Source of the DNA: Mesorhizobium sp. LHD-90
GTDB taxonomy: Bacteria > Pseudomonadota > Alphaproteobacteria > Rhizobiales > Rhizobiaceae
DNA: 64,000 nt
Direction of reading: 5' to 3'
Assembly (NCBI RefSeq): GCF_030929505.1
Contig: NZ_JAVFVV010000013.1
Location: 115,059-179,058 of the forward strand
Both the position numbers and the translations under genes were made by a program. The notes under the pieces were generated by a model. The model was not told the DNA's origin. It did no database searches and saw only the letters and a program-made list of their open reading frames with translations. Positions 26,280-35,762 of the stretch are shown here, one piece after another (within the stretch, counting starts at the first letter, position 1; every line of letters begins with the position of its first letter).

Positions 26280-27206
26280 ATGTCCACCCCCCTCGCCATT
26301 TCCGTCCGCAACCTGGTCAGGCGCTTCGGCACGAAAACCGTCGTCGACCACGTGTCGATGGACGTCGCGGAGGGCGAGATCGTCGGCTTCCTCGGGCCCA
26401 ACGGTTCCGGCAAAACCACCACCATCCGCATCATGTGCGGCCTGCTGACCCCCGACGAGGGCGAGGGGGAGGTGCTGGGTTACAACCTCCGCACCGAGGC
26501 GCTGCAGATCAAGCGCGAGGTCGGCTACATGACCCAGAAATTCTCGTTCTACGAGGATCTTACGATTGCCGAAAATCTCGAATTCGTGGCGCGGCTCTAT
26601 CGGCTGAAGCCGGTCGAGGACCATGTCGGCCGCACTTTGGAAGAGCTCGGACTGACCTCGCGGCGCGATCAGTTAGCCGGCACACTGTCCGGCGGCTGGA
26701 AGCAGCGGCTGGCGCTTGCAGCCTGCATCATGCACAAGCCGAAGCTGCTCTTGCTCGACGAGCCGACCGCCGGTGTCGACCCCAAGGCTCGGCGCGAGTT
26801 CTGGGACGAAATCCACCGGCTGGCCCGCGGCGGCCTCACCGTGCTGGTTTCCACCCATTACATGGACGAGGCCGAGCGCTGCCACCGCATCAGCTACATC
26901 GCCTATGGCAAGATGCTCGCCTCCGGCACGGTCGCCGAGGTCGTCGACAACGCAGCGCTGACCACCTTCGTGATCGAGGGCGAGCGCCTCAACGAGGTCG
27001 CGGCCGAGCTGGAGGGAAAACCCGGCGTCGAGCAGATCGCCCCCTTCGGCACGACGCTGCATGTCGTCGGCTCCGACGCGAAATTGCTGAAACAGGCGCT
27101 GGCACCGCTCTCCCAGCGCGAAAACATCACCGTCAGCCTCGGCGAGACCAGTCTGGAGGACGTGTTCATAAAATTCATGTCCGGCTCGCAGGACAACATG
27201 CAATGA
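26280..27206 (+). CDS. ABC-2 exporter ATP-binding protein (YbhF-like, single domain)
   Basis: Cytoplasmic ATPase of 308 residues. Walker A GPNGSGKTTT is near residue 40, the signature LSGGWKQRLALA near 137, Walker B LLLLDEPTAGVD near 155, and a DrrA/CcmA-type C-terminal extension follows. E. coli YbhF carries two fused ATPase domains; this one has a single domain, so a homodimer is expected. AAGGAA precedes ATG 26280. The stop overlaps the permease start (ATGA). Confidence 0.93.
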   Translation: MSTPLAISVRNLVRRFGTKTVVDHVSMDVAEGEIVGFLGPNGSGKTTTIRIMCGLLTPDEGEGEVLGYNLRTEALQIKREVGYMTQKFSFYEDLTIAENLEFVARLYRLKPVEDHVGRTLEELGLTSRRDQLAGTLSGGWKQRLALAACIMHKPKLLLLDEPTAGVDPKARREFWDEIHRLARGGLTVLVSTHYMDEAERCHRISYIAYGKMLASGTVAEVVDNAALTTFVIEGERLNEVAAELEGKPGVEQIAPFGTTLHVVGSDAKLLKQALAPLSQRENITVSLGETSLEDVFIKFMSGSQDNMQ

Positions 27207-28339
27207 ACGCCATCTTCTCCTTCGCCCGGCTCGGCGCGCTGCTCACCAAAGAATTCATCCAGATGCGGCGCGACCGCATCACCTTCGCCATGATGCTCGG
27301 CGTGCCGCTCATCCAGCTCGTGCTGTTCGGCTATGCCATCAACAGCGACCCGAAGACGCTGCCGGCTGCCCTCGTCGCCACCAGCCAGGACCAGTACACG
27401 CGCGCGATGGTGTCGGCGCTGGAGACCACCGGCTACTACCGCTTCGTCACTGTCGCCGCCAGCGCCGCCGAGGCGGAAGAGCTGATGGCAAAAGGCGACG
27501 TCTCCTTCGTCGTCACCATCCCCTCCGACTTCCGCCGCCGCGTCGACCGGGGCGACCGTCCGCAGATCCTCATCGAGGCCGACGCCACCGACCCGTCCGC
27601 CGCCGGCAACGCCATCTCGACGCTGGGCACCGTCGCCAGCCAGGCGCTGCTGCGCGAGCAAGGCATGGAGGCGGTCGCCGCCGAGACTGCGGCCGATCAA
27701 CTCGAGGTGGTCGTCCACCGCCGCTACAACCCGGAGGGCATCTCGCAATACAACATCGTGCCCGGCCTGCTCGGCGTCATATTGCAGATGACGCTGGTGA
27801 TGATGACGTCGATCGCGCTTACCCGCGAGACCGAGCGCGGCACCATGGAAAACCTGCTTGCCATGCCCGCCTCGCCGGTCGAGATCATGCTGGGGAAAGT
27901 GCTGCCCTATCTGGTCGTCGGCGCAGTGCAGGTGGTCGTGGTTCTTGCCGCGGCGAAACTGCTGTTCTCGGTGCCGTTCATCGGCTCGATCTGGCTGCTG
28001 ACAGGCGCCATCTTCGTCTTCGTCATGGCACTGGTGCTGCTCGGCTACACCATCTCCACCGTGGCGCGCACGCAGATGCAGGCGCTGCAGCTCACCTTCT
28101 TCTTCTTCCTGCCGTCGATCCTGCTGTCGGGTTTCATGTTCCCCTATCGCGGCATGCCGCAATGGGCGCAGGCGCTCGGCGAGATCCTGCCGCTCACGCA
28201 TTTTTTGCGCGTCACCCGCGCGGTGATGCTGAAGGGCGCCGACTGGCCGGCCATCGGCGCGGAGGTCGCGGCGCTATCGGTGTTCGTCGTCGTCTTCGCC
28301 GCCATGGCGCTGCTACGCTTCAGACGAACGCTAGATTGA
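27203..28339 (+). CDS. ABC-2 exporter permease (YbhS/YbhR-like)
   Basis: Inner-membrane permease of 378 residues. One N-terminal membrane segment precedes a large periplasmic domain (about residues 45-175), and five to six helices follow from about 180, with RETERGTMENLLAMPASPVEIMLGK in pieces as the ABC-2 signature and FMFPYRGMPQWAQALGEILPLTHFL near the end. Only one permease gene is present where E. coli has two (ybhS and ybhR), so it should dimerise with itself. It overlaps the ATPase by 4 bp. Confidence 0.93.
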   Translation: MNAIFSFARLGALLTKEFIQMRRDRITFAMMLGVPLIQLVLFGYAINSDPKTLPAALVATSQDQYTRAMVSALETTGYYRFVTVAASAAEAEELMAKGDVSFVVTIPSDFRRRVDRGDRPQILIEADATDPSAAGNAISTLGTVASQALLREQGMEAVAAETAADQLEVVVHRRYNPEGISQYNIVPGLLGVILQMTLVMMTSIALTRETERGTMENLLAMPASPVEIMLGKVLPYLVVGAVQVVVVLAAAKLLFSVPFIGSIWLLTGAIFVFVMALVLLGYTISTVARTQMQALQLTFFFFLPSILLSGFMFPYRGMPQWAQALGEILPLTHFLRVTRAVMLKGADWPAIGAEVAALSVFVVVFAAMALLRFRRTLD

Positions 28340-28450
28340 GTCGACAAAGGTTTTGGATGCGGACCTGTTCGTCAGGAGCGACGACGACTTTTCCTTCGGC
28401 GCGGCATAGGGCAAAACCTGTCCCCCAGAGAGATCGACAAGGAACCGCCA

Positions 28451-29401
28451 ATGCCGTCAGTCGTTGCCTCGGGTGAGGGTCGAAAAATCGTCGCAGAGGG
28501 CCTGCACTTTCCCGAGGGGCCGGTCGCCCTCGTCGACGGCTCGGTCTATCTCGTCGAGATCGAGAGGAAGACGGTGAGCCACTGCCTGCCCGGTGGCGGT
28601 GTCGAGATTGTCGCCGACCTCGGCGGCGGGCCGAACGGGCTGGCCACCGGTCCCGACGGCGCGCTCTATGTCTGCAACAATGGCGGCTTCCTGTTCGTCC
28701 GCCAGGACGGCATCAACCGCGTAAGACCCGGCACGCCGGAAGGTTATACCGGCGGTTGGATCGAAAAACTCGATCCCGCGACCGGCAAAAGCCAGATTCT
28801 CTATGACCGCTACGGCGACCATCGTCTCGTCGGTCCCAACGACCTCGTCTTCGACCGCTTCGGCGGCTTCTATTTCACCGACTTCGGAAAATTCCACCCT
28901 CGCTACCGGATGAATGGCGGGCTCTATTACGCAAAAGCCGACGGCTCCTCGATCGTCGAGGTCGCCTACCCGCTGATCACGCCCAACGGCGTCGGACTGT
29001 CGCCGGACGGCGAAACCGTCTACGTCGCCGAGACCGAGACCGGCCGCCTCTGGGCCTTCGAACTGGAGGAGCCCGGCCGGGCAAAACGCTTCCCCTACCC
29101 GTCGCCGCATGGCGGGCGCATCGTCATCGGGCTCGAAGGCTACCAGCGTCTCGACAGTCTTGCCGTCGACGTTTTCGGTAACATCTGCGTCGCCACGCTG
29201 GCCAGCGCATGCATCAGCGTGGTCAGCCCGTCCGGCCAATTGCTGCGGCAGGTGGCGACCGGCGATCCGCTGACCACAAACATCTGCTTCGGCGGTCCCG
29301 AGATGAAGACCGCTTACGTCACGCTGTCCGGCTGGGGCCAGTTGATCGCGATGGACTGGCCAGATCCGGGCCTGCGCTTAGCCTATGGAGACGGTCGGTG
29401 A
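28451..29401 (+). CDS. SMP-30/gluconolactonase/LRE-family hydrolase
   Basis: Six-bladed beta-propeller hydrolase of 316 residues, metal-dependent lactonase type. Signatures are EGLHFPEGPVAL near the N-terminus (with the metal-binding Glu), NGLATGPDGALYVCNNGG near residue 60, GPNDLVFDRFGGFYFTDFG near 130, and LITPNGVGLSPDGETVYVAET near 175. AAGGAACC precedes ATG 28451. The substrate lactone is unknown. It has no obvious partner: the efflux operon ends 111 bases upstream. Confidence 0.92.
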   Translation: MPSVVASGEGRKIVAEGLHFPEGPVALVDGSVYLVEIERKTVSHCLPGGGVEIVADLGGGPNGLATGPDGALYVCNNGGFLFVRQDGINRVRPGTPEGYTGGWIEKLDPATGKSQILYDRYGDHRLVGPNDLVFDRFGGFYFTDFGKFHPRYRMNGGLYYAKADGSSIVEVAYPLITPNGVGLSPDGETVYVAETETGRLWAFELEEPGRAKRFPYPSPHGGRIVIGLEGYQRLDSLAVDVFGNICVATLASACISVVSPSGQLLRQVATGDPLTTNICFGGPEMKTAYVTLSGWGQLIAMDWPDPGLRLAYGDGR

Positions 29402-29558
29402 TTTCGTTGCGGCCCGGCGATGACGGTGATGCGTCCCCGCTATGACCTTCCGTTGAGCGATTGCCTAAGCGCATGTTGAACTGGCGTTTGCTGTCAGTTA
29501 CCCATTGCGCCATGGTCACTTTCGGTTACAAAAAGCCGGAAGTCTCCCGGAGTCTCTC

Positions 29559-30656
29559 ATGACAGATCTGTTCTCACCCATCACGCTTGACGGGCTTGAT
29601 ATCCCCAACCGCATCGCGATCGCCCCGATGTGCCAATATTCCGCCGACGACGGTTCGGCCAGCGACTGGCACCTGCAGCAATGGATGAGCTACGCGCTGT
29701 CGGGCGCCGGTATGATCACCGTCGAGATGACCGACGTGGAACGGCGCGGCCGCATCAGCCATGGCTGCATGGGCCTCTATTCGGAAGCCAACGAGGCGGC
29801 TGCCAAGCGAGCGCTGGACGCGGCCAAGAGGGTGGCTGCGCCGGGCGCGAAGTTTGGCGTGCAGTTGGCGCATGCCGGCCGGAAAGCCTCGTGCCAGCGG
29901 CCTTGGGAAGGCGGCGGCCCGCTGAAATCCGACGAAGATCCGTGGCAGACCGTTTCGGCATCGGCCATTCCCTTCGACACGGGCTGGCACACGCCTCGCG
30001 CGTTGACCCAGGCGGAGATCGAGGCGCTGGTCGAGCACTTCGCCACGGCAGCCGAGCGCGCCGCACGCGCGGGCTTCGATTTCATCGAGCTGCATTCGGC
30101 CCACGGCTACCTGCTGCACCAGTTCATCTCGCCGCTCTCCAACCACCGCGACGACGCCTACGGCGGCTCGCTGGAGAATCGGCTGCGCTTTCCGCTCGCA
30201 GTCGCCAAGGCAGTCAAGGCGGCGGCGCCCGGCGTCATGCTCGGCGCGCGCATCTCGGTCACCGACTGGGTCGACGGCGGCCTGATGGTCGAGGAAGGCA
30301 TCGAGGTGGCGAAGGCCTACAAGGCCGCGGGCCTCGCCTATATCTGCTGCTCCAGCGGCGGCAACTCGCCGCTGCAAAAGATCCCAACGGGCCCAGGCTA
30401 CCAGGTGCATCTCGCCGAAGCGGTGCGCAAGGGCGCCGACATGCCGGTGCGCGCCGTCGGCATGATCGACGAACCGAACCAGGCGAACCATATCGTAACC
30501 GCCGGCCGGGCGGACATGGTGGCGCTGGCCCGCGCGATCCTTGCCGATCCGCGCTGGCCGTGGCGGGCCGCTGCCGTGCTCGGCCACGAGCTGCGCGTCG
30601 CGCCGCAGCTTGCCCGCGCCGCGCACCTGCCGAAGAAGTGGGAGCTGGCGGCCTAA
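29559..30656 (+). CDS. NADH:flavin oxidoreductase, Old Yellow Enzyme family (YqjM-like)
   Basis: FMN-dependent ene-reductase of 365 residues. Features are the N-terminal LFSPITLDGLDIPNRIAIAPMCQYSADDG start (in pieces) with the YqjM-class Cys in PMCQYSA, QLAHAGRKAS near residue 108, the catalytic-region FDFIELHSAHGYLLHQF near 175, and GRADMVALARAILADPRWP near the C-terminus. ATG 29559 has CGGAG upstream; an extension to 29505 lacks homology. It reduces activated double bonds, but the physiological substrate is unknown. Confidence 0.94.
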   Translation: MTDLFSPITLDGLDIPNRIAIAPMCQYSADDGSASDWHLQQWMSYALSGAGMITVEMTDVERRGRISHGCMGLYSEANEAAAKRALDAAKRVAAPGAKFGVQLAHAGRKASCQRPWEGGGPLKSDEDPWQTVSASAIPFDTGWHTPRALTQAEIEALVEHFATAAERAARAGFDFIELHSAHGYLLHQFISPLSNHRDDAYGGSLENRLRFPLAVAKAVKAAAPGVMLGARISVTDWVDGGLMVEEGIEVAKAYKAAGLAYICCSSGGNSPLQKIPTGPGYQVHLAEAVRKGADMPVRAVGMIDEPNQANHIVTAGRADMVALARAILADPRWPWRAAAVLGHELRVAPQLARAAHLPKKWELAA

Positions 30657-30814
30657 TGGGCCGAAAGGGAACCCGGCTGACCGGCAAAACCGCTCAGCCG
30701 TTTTCGATCCGCCAATAGGTGCCGGTGCGCGGGTCGCGGCCGGACAGGGCGGTCATGCCATGCCTGCTTTCCTGCTCAGGCGATGAGCGCCAAGGACGGC
30801 GCGCCTCCTGCCGC

Positions 30815-31705
30815 TCAGACGTATTTGCGCCAGTCGTGCTCTTGCCTGAAGCCGAGCACTTCGCGGATCTTGCGGTTTGACAAAGGCGCCTCGAAACGCT
30901 CCAGCGGGCGCCTGATCGGCGTGTTGGGGGCCCAGCGTTTCAAGAACTGCTCGGTCGGCTCGTTGGCGGTGATCGTGTCGTTGGTCGCATTGAATACCTG
31001 GAAACCGAGCCCGTCCTTCTCGAGGCAGAGGTGCACGATCTGGCCGAGGTCGCGTGCATCGATGTAGCTCCAGGCATTGCGCTTTCGCATCGGCGGATTT
31101 TCCGCGTATGTCTTGAACGGCCCGTATTCATGCGGCTCGATGACGTTGCCTATGCGCAGCGCATAAATGTCGGCGCCGGTGCGTGCCGCAAAGGCGCGCG
31201 CCGTCTGCTCGTTCACCTGCTTCGACAGGCCGTAGCTGTCCATCGGGTCGATGGGATAGTCCTCCTCCAACGGAAAATGGTGGAAGTCCTTTTCTCCCTC
31301 GGTGAAGCAGACGCCATAGGTGGTCTCGCTGGAGGCGATGACGATCTTGCGTATGCCGAACTTAACCGCCGCCTCGATGACGTTGTAGGTGCTGATGACG
31401 TTGTCGGCGAAGGTCTTGTTGTCGGGGTTTATCAGCACACGCGGGATGGCGGCGAAATGCACGACCGCGTCTACCTTCTTCGGCCCGCCGGGCTGCTCGT
31501 AGCCGTCGAAGCCGAAATGCATGGACAACGCGTTGAACACCTGGCCGCTATCGGTGACGTCGGTGATCAGCGTGTTGACGCCCGGACAGTCGAGCGGCTT
31601 CAGGTCGACGTTGAGGATTTCGTAGTCGCCGCGCTCCTTCAGCCACGGCACGACATGTTTTCCGGCCTTTCCGGACCCGCCGGTGAACACGATACGCTTC
31701 GTCAT
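30815..31705 (-). CDS. NAD-dependent epimerase/dehydratase family protein
   Basis: Extended SDR of 296 residues. The nucleotide-binding motif is TGGSGKAG (about residues 8-15), with HFAAIPRVL near 88, the Ser in ASSETTYG near 125 and the catalytic YGLSK near 157. ALRIGNVIEP and YIDARDLGQ are typical of sugar-nucleotide or uronate-dehydrogenase-like members. It lies last in a leftward series behind a DJ-1-family gene and a GntR gene, but a 259-base gap upstream makes co-transcription uncertain. Confidence 0.9.
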   Translation of the reverse strand: MTKRIVFTGGSGKAGKHVVPWLKERGDYEILNVDLKPLDCPGVNTLITDVTDSGQVFNALSMHFGFDGYEQPGGPKKVDAVVHFAAIPRVLINPDNKTFADNVISTYNVIEAAVKFGIRKIVIASSETTYGVCFTEGEKDFHHFPLEEDYPIDPMDSYGLSKQVNEQTARAFAARTGADIYALRIGNVIEPHEYGPFKTYAENPPMRKRNAWSYIDARDLGQIVHLCLEKDGLGFQVFNATNDTITANEPTEQFLKRWAPNTPIRRPLERFEAPLSNRKIREVLGFRQEHDWRKYV

Positions 31706-31964
31706 CAGATTCCCCCGATTTGGATGGCCGACCTTCGGCCCGGCGCTCGGCAGCGCCGGGGCGCGACTATGCTACGGCATCGGTTTCCAGTCCACGCTCG
31801 CGAACCACCTCCCCCGCTTTTCGACGCGACGCCACCGGATGTCGAACGGTCCTCAAAAAACCCGCCCGGCCGCGTCGGCATGTCGATCGCGCGGCGGCGG
31901 CGACACCGCCACGCGGCGTGGATACACCGTGTGGACGGCTGAGCGGCAGACGGCGCTTGCCGTT

Positions 31965-32582
31965 TCAGGCCGCAACCTTCTCGCCGCCGAGCGTCGCGCC
32001 GTGCCGGATTTCGGTGCCGAGCACCTTCAGGCATTCGCGCATGAAGGCGGCAAGGCCGGTCCAGCCCTTGGCCGACACCATGGTGCCGTCGACATAGGCT
32101 TCGGTCGGCTTGACGTCGATGTAGGTGCCGCCGGCAAGCGTCACTTCCGGCTCGCATGCGCCGAGCGCGGCCACCTTCTTGCCGCGCACCACGCCGTCGA
32201 CGGCCACAAGGATCTGCACGCCGTGGCAGATGGTGAAGATCGGCTTCCGCGTGTCGTGAAAATGCCTGACGATCGCCTGGATGCGCTTGTCGGTACGGAT
32301 GTATTCCGGACCGCGACCGCCAGCGCAATAGACTGCGTCGTAGTCGGCCGGATCGACCTCCGAGAACGTCTTGTTGATGTCGGCCAGATGGCCGTATCGC
32401 TCTACATAGGTCTGGTGACCTTCAAAATCGTGCAGCGATGTCTGGATCTTTTCGCCGGCCTTCTTGTCCGGGCAGACGACATGGACGGTGTGGCCGACAG
32501 CCTCCATGCCCTGCTGGAAGACGAAAATCTCGTATTCCTCCGTGAACTCTCCCGTCAGCATCAGAATCTTCTTGCCAGGCAT
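31965..32582 (-). CDS. DJ-1/PfpI-family protein
   Basis: Flavodoxin-like fold protein of 205 residues. The nucleophile elbow is TICHGVQ with the conserved Cys near residue 119, and the companion Glu lies in the N-terminal LTGEFTEEYE. YDAVYCAGGRGPEY precedes it. Family members are glyoxalase-III, deglycase-like, chaperone or amidohydrolase proteins, so no reaction can be named. It sits 60 bases downstream of the GntR gene in the same direction. Confidence 0.9.
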   Translation of the reverse strand: MPGKKILMLTGEFTEEYEIFVFQQGMEAVGHTVHVVCPDKKAGEKIQTSLHDFEGHQTYVERYGHLADINKTFSEVDPADYDAVYCAGGRGPEYIRTDKRIQAIVRHFHDTRKPIFTICHGVQILVAVDGVVRGKKVAALGACEPEVTLAGGTYIDVKPTEAYVDGTMVSAKGWTGLAAFMRECLKVLGTEIRHGATLGGEKVAA

Positions 32583-32642
32583 CTCGTAGTCCTCCTTCGA
32601 TTGCCGTTGACTTCATGCCGCTGCTCCCCGAGGCGGCAAGTC

Positions 32643-33380
32643 CTACCGAGCCTGGTCTCGCCGGGCCTCCTCGAACGCGGGCAGCAGCCGGTCGCGGGAC
32701 CGCACGATATGCTCGCGCATCGCCTTTTCCGCGGCCTTGCCGCTGCCGTCGGTGAATGCGTCCATGACCGCCTCGTGCTCGTCCAGGGCCTCCTCGGTGA
32801 CCCGTGCGTGGAACATCAGGCGGAAGATGTGGAAATGCGCGTGCTGATGGGCCAGCGTCCCGCGGATCAGCGCGTTGCCGGCGAATTCCATGATCTTGTC
32901 GTGGAAGACGGCATCCTCGCGCGCGAAGGCCGAATAGCGCATGCGTTCATCGCCGCCCTGCGGGACAGACATTACGTCGGCGATTTGCCGCAGCACCAGC
33001 AGTCGATCCTGGTTCATGGCTTCGGCGGCGCGGCGTGCGCCGTCGGGCTCGAGAAGCAGCCGCAGTTCGTACAGTTCCTCGAACCCGCGGCGGGTGATCT
33101 GCGGCGCGGCGCTGTAGCCGATCAGGTGGGTTTTCACGACCAGCCCTTCGCCTTCGAGGCGTCCGAGCGCTTCGCGGATCGGCGTGTGCGAGACGCTCAG
33201 GTCGCGCACCAGATTGTCCACGTTGATACGTGCGCCGGGCGCGATCCTGAGCGCCATCAACTGATTGAAGATCGCTTCGTACACATCGTCCACGAGGCCG
33301 TGGCGGTTTATTGCCCTGGGGCGGCCGAGATCGGCCGGTTCCCCTGAGGACACCGAACTACGCATGGTTGCCTCTGACAT
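32643..33380 (-). CDS. GntR-family regulator with FCD domain
   Basis: Ligand-responsive regulator of 245 residues. The winged HTH (about residues 27-95) reads VDDVYEAIFNQLMALRIAPGARI, then DLSVSHTPIREALGRLEGEGLV in pieces. An all-helical FCD domain follows (FEELYELRLLLEPDGARRAAEAM). A start at ATG 33365 is also possible. It probably controls itself and the DJ-1/epimerase genes downstream. The palindrome at 33415-33433 upstream is a candidate site. Confidence 0.92.
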   Translation of the reverse strand: MSEATMRSSVSSGEPADLGRPRAINRHGLVDDVYEAIFNQLMALRIAPGARINVDNLVRDLSVSHTPIREALGRLEGEGLVVKTHLIGYSAAPQITRRGFEELYELRLLLEPDGARRAAEAMNQDRLLVLRQIADVMSVPQGGDERMRYSAFAREDAVFHDKIMEFAGNALIRGTLAHQHAHFHIFRLMFHARVTEEALDEHEAVMDAFTDGSGKAAEKAMREHIVRSRDRLLPAFEEARRDQAR

Positions 33381-33814
33381 GTGCCACGTCTAGCACGATG
33401 CCCCAGGCCGGACAATCCGATATCGTATAGGATTTCGTATCAGAACTTGGCTGGCTGATCGCACCGATCGTCCGGGATCGTCGCATCGCGGCGCTGTAAG
33501 CACGACCTTCCTGAGCGTGCCCCGGAAAAATATCCTTGGGCCGGCAGGGGCCGGCAGCCGTGTTCGTTTCGCATGTTCGCAGCGCGTCCCAATATTCGCT
33601 GGGCGCATAGCCTTGCAGCCTGGTCGATTTGAGGAGATCATTGCTCGCCCCGCGCGCTTCGCTGGTGGGAGCAACAGCGGCGAAGCACCACCCTCGGACG
33701 GGCCATCTGGGCTCATTTCGAGCATCGTGCGGAAGGGCGAGGTTGAGTCGCAGCGTGCCGACCGTACCCGGTTGAGTGCGACACCGGGGAGGGCGGGTTG
33801 AATTGAGGTCGGCT
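33381..33814. other. Divergent intergenic region between gntR and the pca operon
   Basis: 434 bases without a supported gene. Near gntR is an imperfect 19-bp palindrome at 33415-33433 (ATCC-N-ATA-N3-TAT-N-GGAT), a candidate operator. No PcaQ-type site (ATAACC-N4-GGTTAA) or linked pcaQ gene was found before pcaD. Short open frames here look like chance. Confidence 0.4.
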
Positions 33815-34603
33815 ATGGCATTCGTACGCGCGAACGGCATCGTTCTTCATACCCGGATTCAAGGCCGGACGGACGGGCCGGTGCTGGTATTTGGCAACTC
33901 CCTGGGCAGCGACTTTCGCATCTGGGAAGACGTCGTGCGTTTGCTGGACGATCGTTACCGCATCCTGCTCTACGACAAGCGCGGGCACGGGCTCTCGGAT
34001 ACACCCCCGCCGCCCTGCGCGATCGACGACCACGTCAACGATCTGTTGGCGTTGCTCGACCATTTCGCGATCGAAAGCGCCGCCATCGTCGGCCTGTCCG
34101 TCGGCGGCATGATCGCGCAGCGACTGGCGGCGCGCGCGCCCGAGCGGGTGAAGGCACTGGTTCTCTGCTGCACTGGCGCCAAGATCGGCACGCCGGAAAG
34201 CTGGGCCGACCGTATCGCCGCGATCGACGCCGGCGGTATCGATGCCATCGCCGAAACCGTGCTCGAGCGCTGGTTCACGCCAAGCTTCCATCGGAACCGC
34301 GCCACGGAACTGGCGGGCTGGCGCAACATGCTCCTGCGCACGCCGCGCGCCGGCTACGTCGCAACCTGCGCCGCCATTCGCGACGCCGACCTGCGCCCCG
34401 GCGCGGCGAGCATCACAGCGCCGACGCTCTGTGTCGCCGGCGACCACGACGGCGCGACGCCGCCCGAACTCGTGCGCGCTACCGCCGATCTCATTCCGGG
34501 CGCCCGCTTCGCGCTGATCGAGGGGGCCGGCCACATTCCGTGCGTGGAGAAGCCGGACGTGCTTGCGGAGCTTGTCGGGGAGCATTTGGCGCGCCATGTC
34601 TGA
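33815..34603 (+). CDS. pcaD: 3-oxoadipate enol-lactonase PcaD
   Basis: Alpha/beta hydrolase of 262 residues converting 3-oxoadipate enol-lactone to 3-oxoadipate in the protocatechuate branch of the beta-ketoadipate pathway. It has LVFGNSLGSDFRIWEDV near the N-terminus, the nucleophile elbow GLSVGG near residue 94, Asp in VAGDHDGATPP and His in GAGHIPCVE near the C-terminus. ATG 33815 has GAGGT upstream. It is the first gene of a pcaD-C-H-G-B-pobA series and overlaps pcaC by 8 bp. Confidence 0.95.
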   Translation: MAFVRANGIVLHTRIQGRTDGPVLVFGNSLGSDFRIWEDVVRLLDDRYRILLYDKRGHGLSDTPPPPCAIDDHVNDLLALLDHFAIESAAIVGLSVGGMIAQRLAARAPERVKALVLCCTGAKIGTPESWADRIAAIDAGGIDAIAETVLERWFTPSFHRNRATELAGWRNMLLRTPRAGYVATCAAIRDADLRPGAASITAPTLCVAGDHDGATPPELVRATADLIPGARFALIEGAGHIPCVEKPDVLAELVGEHLARHV

Positions 34604-34991
34604 TCAAAGCGAGCGCTACAAGGCCGGCATGGCCGTTCGCCGAAAGGTGCTGGGCGACGCGCATGTCGACCGCGCAAGCGCACAGGTCGACGATCTCGAC
34701 CGCGACTTCCAGACGTTCATAACCGAGGGCGCCTGGGGTTCGGTCTGGGCGCGCCCGCATTTCTCCGCGCGCCAGCGGTCGATCGTCACCATCGCCCTGC
34801 TCGCCACGCTCGGCCATGACGAGGAACTGGCCATGCACATCCGCGCCACGCCGAATACCGGAGCGACGATGGAGGACGTGCGCGAGGCGCTCATGCATGT
34901 CGCGGTCTATGCGGGCGTGCCGGCCGCCAACCATGCTCTGAAGATCGCCAAGAGGGCCTTCGCCGAAATCGCAGCCCGGCCTGCGGAATAG
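34596..34991 (+). CDS. pcaC: 4-carboxymuconolactone decarboxylase PcaC
   Basis: AhpD-fold enzyme of 131 residues converting 4-carboxymuconolactone to the enol-lactone used by PcaD. Signatures are GMAVRRKVLGDAHVDRA, FITEGAWGSVWARP near residue 42, IALLATLGHDEELAMHIRA near 66 and VYAGVPAANHALKIA near 108. ATG 34596 lies in the tail of pcaD, giving coupling. In some bacteria PcaC and PcaD are fused as PcaL; here they are separate. Confidence 0.96.
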   Translation: MSDQSERYKAGMAVRRKVLGDAHVDRASAQVDDLDRDFQTFITEGAWGSVWARPHFSARQRSIVTIALLATLGHDEELAMHIRATPNTGATMEDVREALMHVAVYAGVPAANHALKIAKRAFAEIAARPAE

Positions 34992-35036
34992 CGGAAAGCA
35001 AGTGCGCCAGTGCCGGCGGACGAGGGAAAAGACGAT

Positions 35037-35762
35037 ATGCCTGACGAGGGTTCTTTCTTTCAGCGCGACAGAAGCTGGCATCCGCCCGCGTTCACGCCGC
35101 AATACAAGACTTCGGTCCTGCGCTCGCCGCGGTATCCGTTGCTGTCGCTCGACAACACCATTTCGGAGATCACCGGCCCACGTTTCGGCCACAGCCGGAT
35201 AGGCCCGCTCGACAACGATCTGATCCGCAACTACGCCAAGGCCGGCGATCCGATCGGTCAGCGCATCGTTGTTCACGGCCGGGTGCTGGACGAAAACGCA
35301 CGGCCGGTGGCGGGCACGCTGCTGGAGTTCTGGCAGGCAAATGCCGGCGGGCGCTACCGGCACAAGAAGGAAGCCTATGTCGCGGCCCTCGATCCCAACT
35401 TCGGCGGCTGCGGGCGCACCGTCACCGACGAGGAAGGCCGTTACTGGTTCCGCACCGTCAAGCCCGGCGCCTACCCTTGGCCGAACGGCGTCAATGACTG
35501 GCGGCCGGCCCATATCCATTTCTCGGTGTTCGGCCACGCTTTTGCGCAACGGCTGATCACGCAGATGTATTTCGAAGGCGATCCGATGATCTGGCAGTGT
35601 CCGATCGTCTCCACCATTACCGACCGCAGCGCGATCGAACAGCTCGTCGCCGCGCTCGACCGCAACGCCACGCTGCCGATGGACGCGCTCGCCTACAAGT
35701 TCGACATCGTGCTGCGCGGCCGCCGCTCGACGCCGTTCGAAAGCCGTCCGGAGGGCAACTGA
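35037..35762 (+). CDS. pcaH: Protocatechuate 3,4-dioxygenase beta subunit PcaH
   Basis: Catalytic, Fe(III)-binding subunit of 241 residues of the intradiol dioxygenase that opens protocatechuate. The extradomain start WHPPAFTPQYKTSVLRSP and the core LEFWQANAGGRYRH are followed by the iron-ligand region YPWPNGVNDWRPAHIHFSV (Tyr and the HIH histidines). I chose ATG 35037, 6 bases after GAGGGAAAA. It ends 1 base into pcaG (TGATG). Confidence 0.96.
   Translation: MPDEGSFFQRDRSWHPPAFTPQYKTSVLRSPRYPLLSLDNTISEITGPRFGHSRIGPLDNDLIRNYAKAGDPIGQRIVVHGRVLDENARPVAGTLLEFWQANAGGRYRHKKEAYVAALDPNFGGCGRTVTDEEGRYWFRTVKPGAYPWPNGVNDWRPAHIHFSVFGHAFAQRLITQMYFEGDPMIWQCPIVSTITDRSAIEQLVAALDRNATLPMDALAYKFDIVLRGRRSTPFESRPEGN

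Noticed and set aside
33358..33840. Possible small gene between gntR and pcaD
   Set aside because: Several overlapping short frames exist on both strands, but none has a ribosome site or recognisable sequence.
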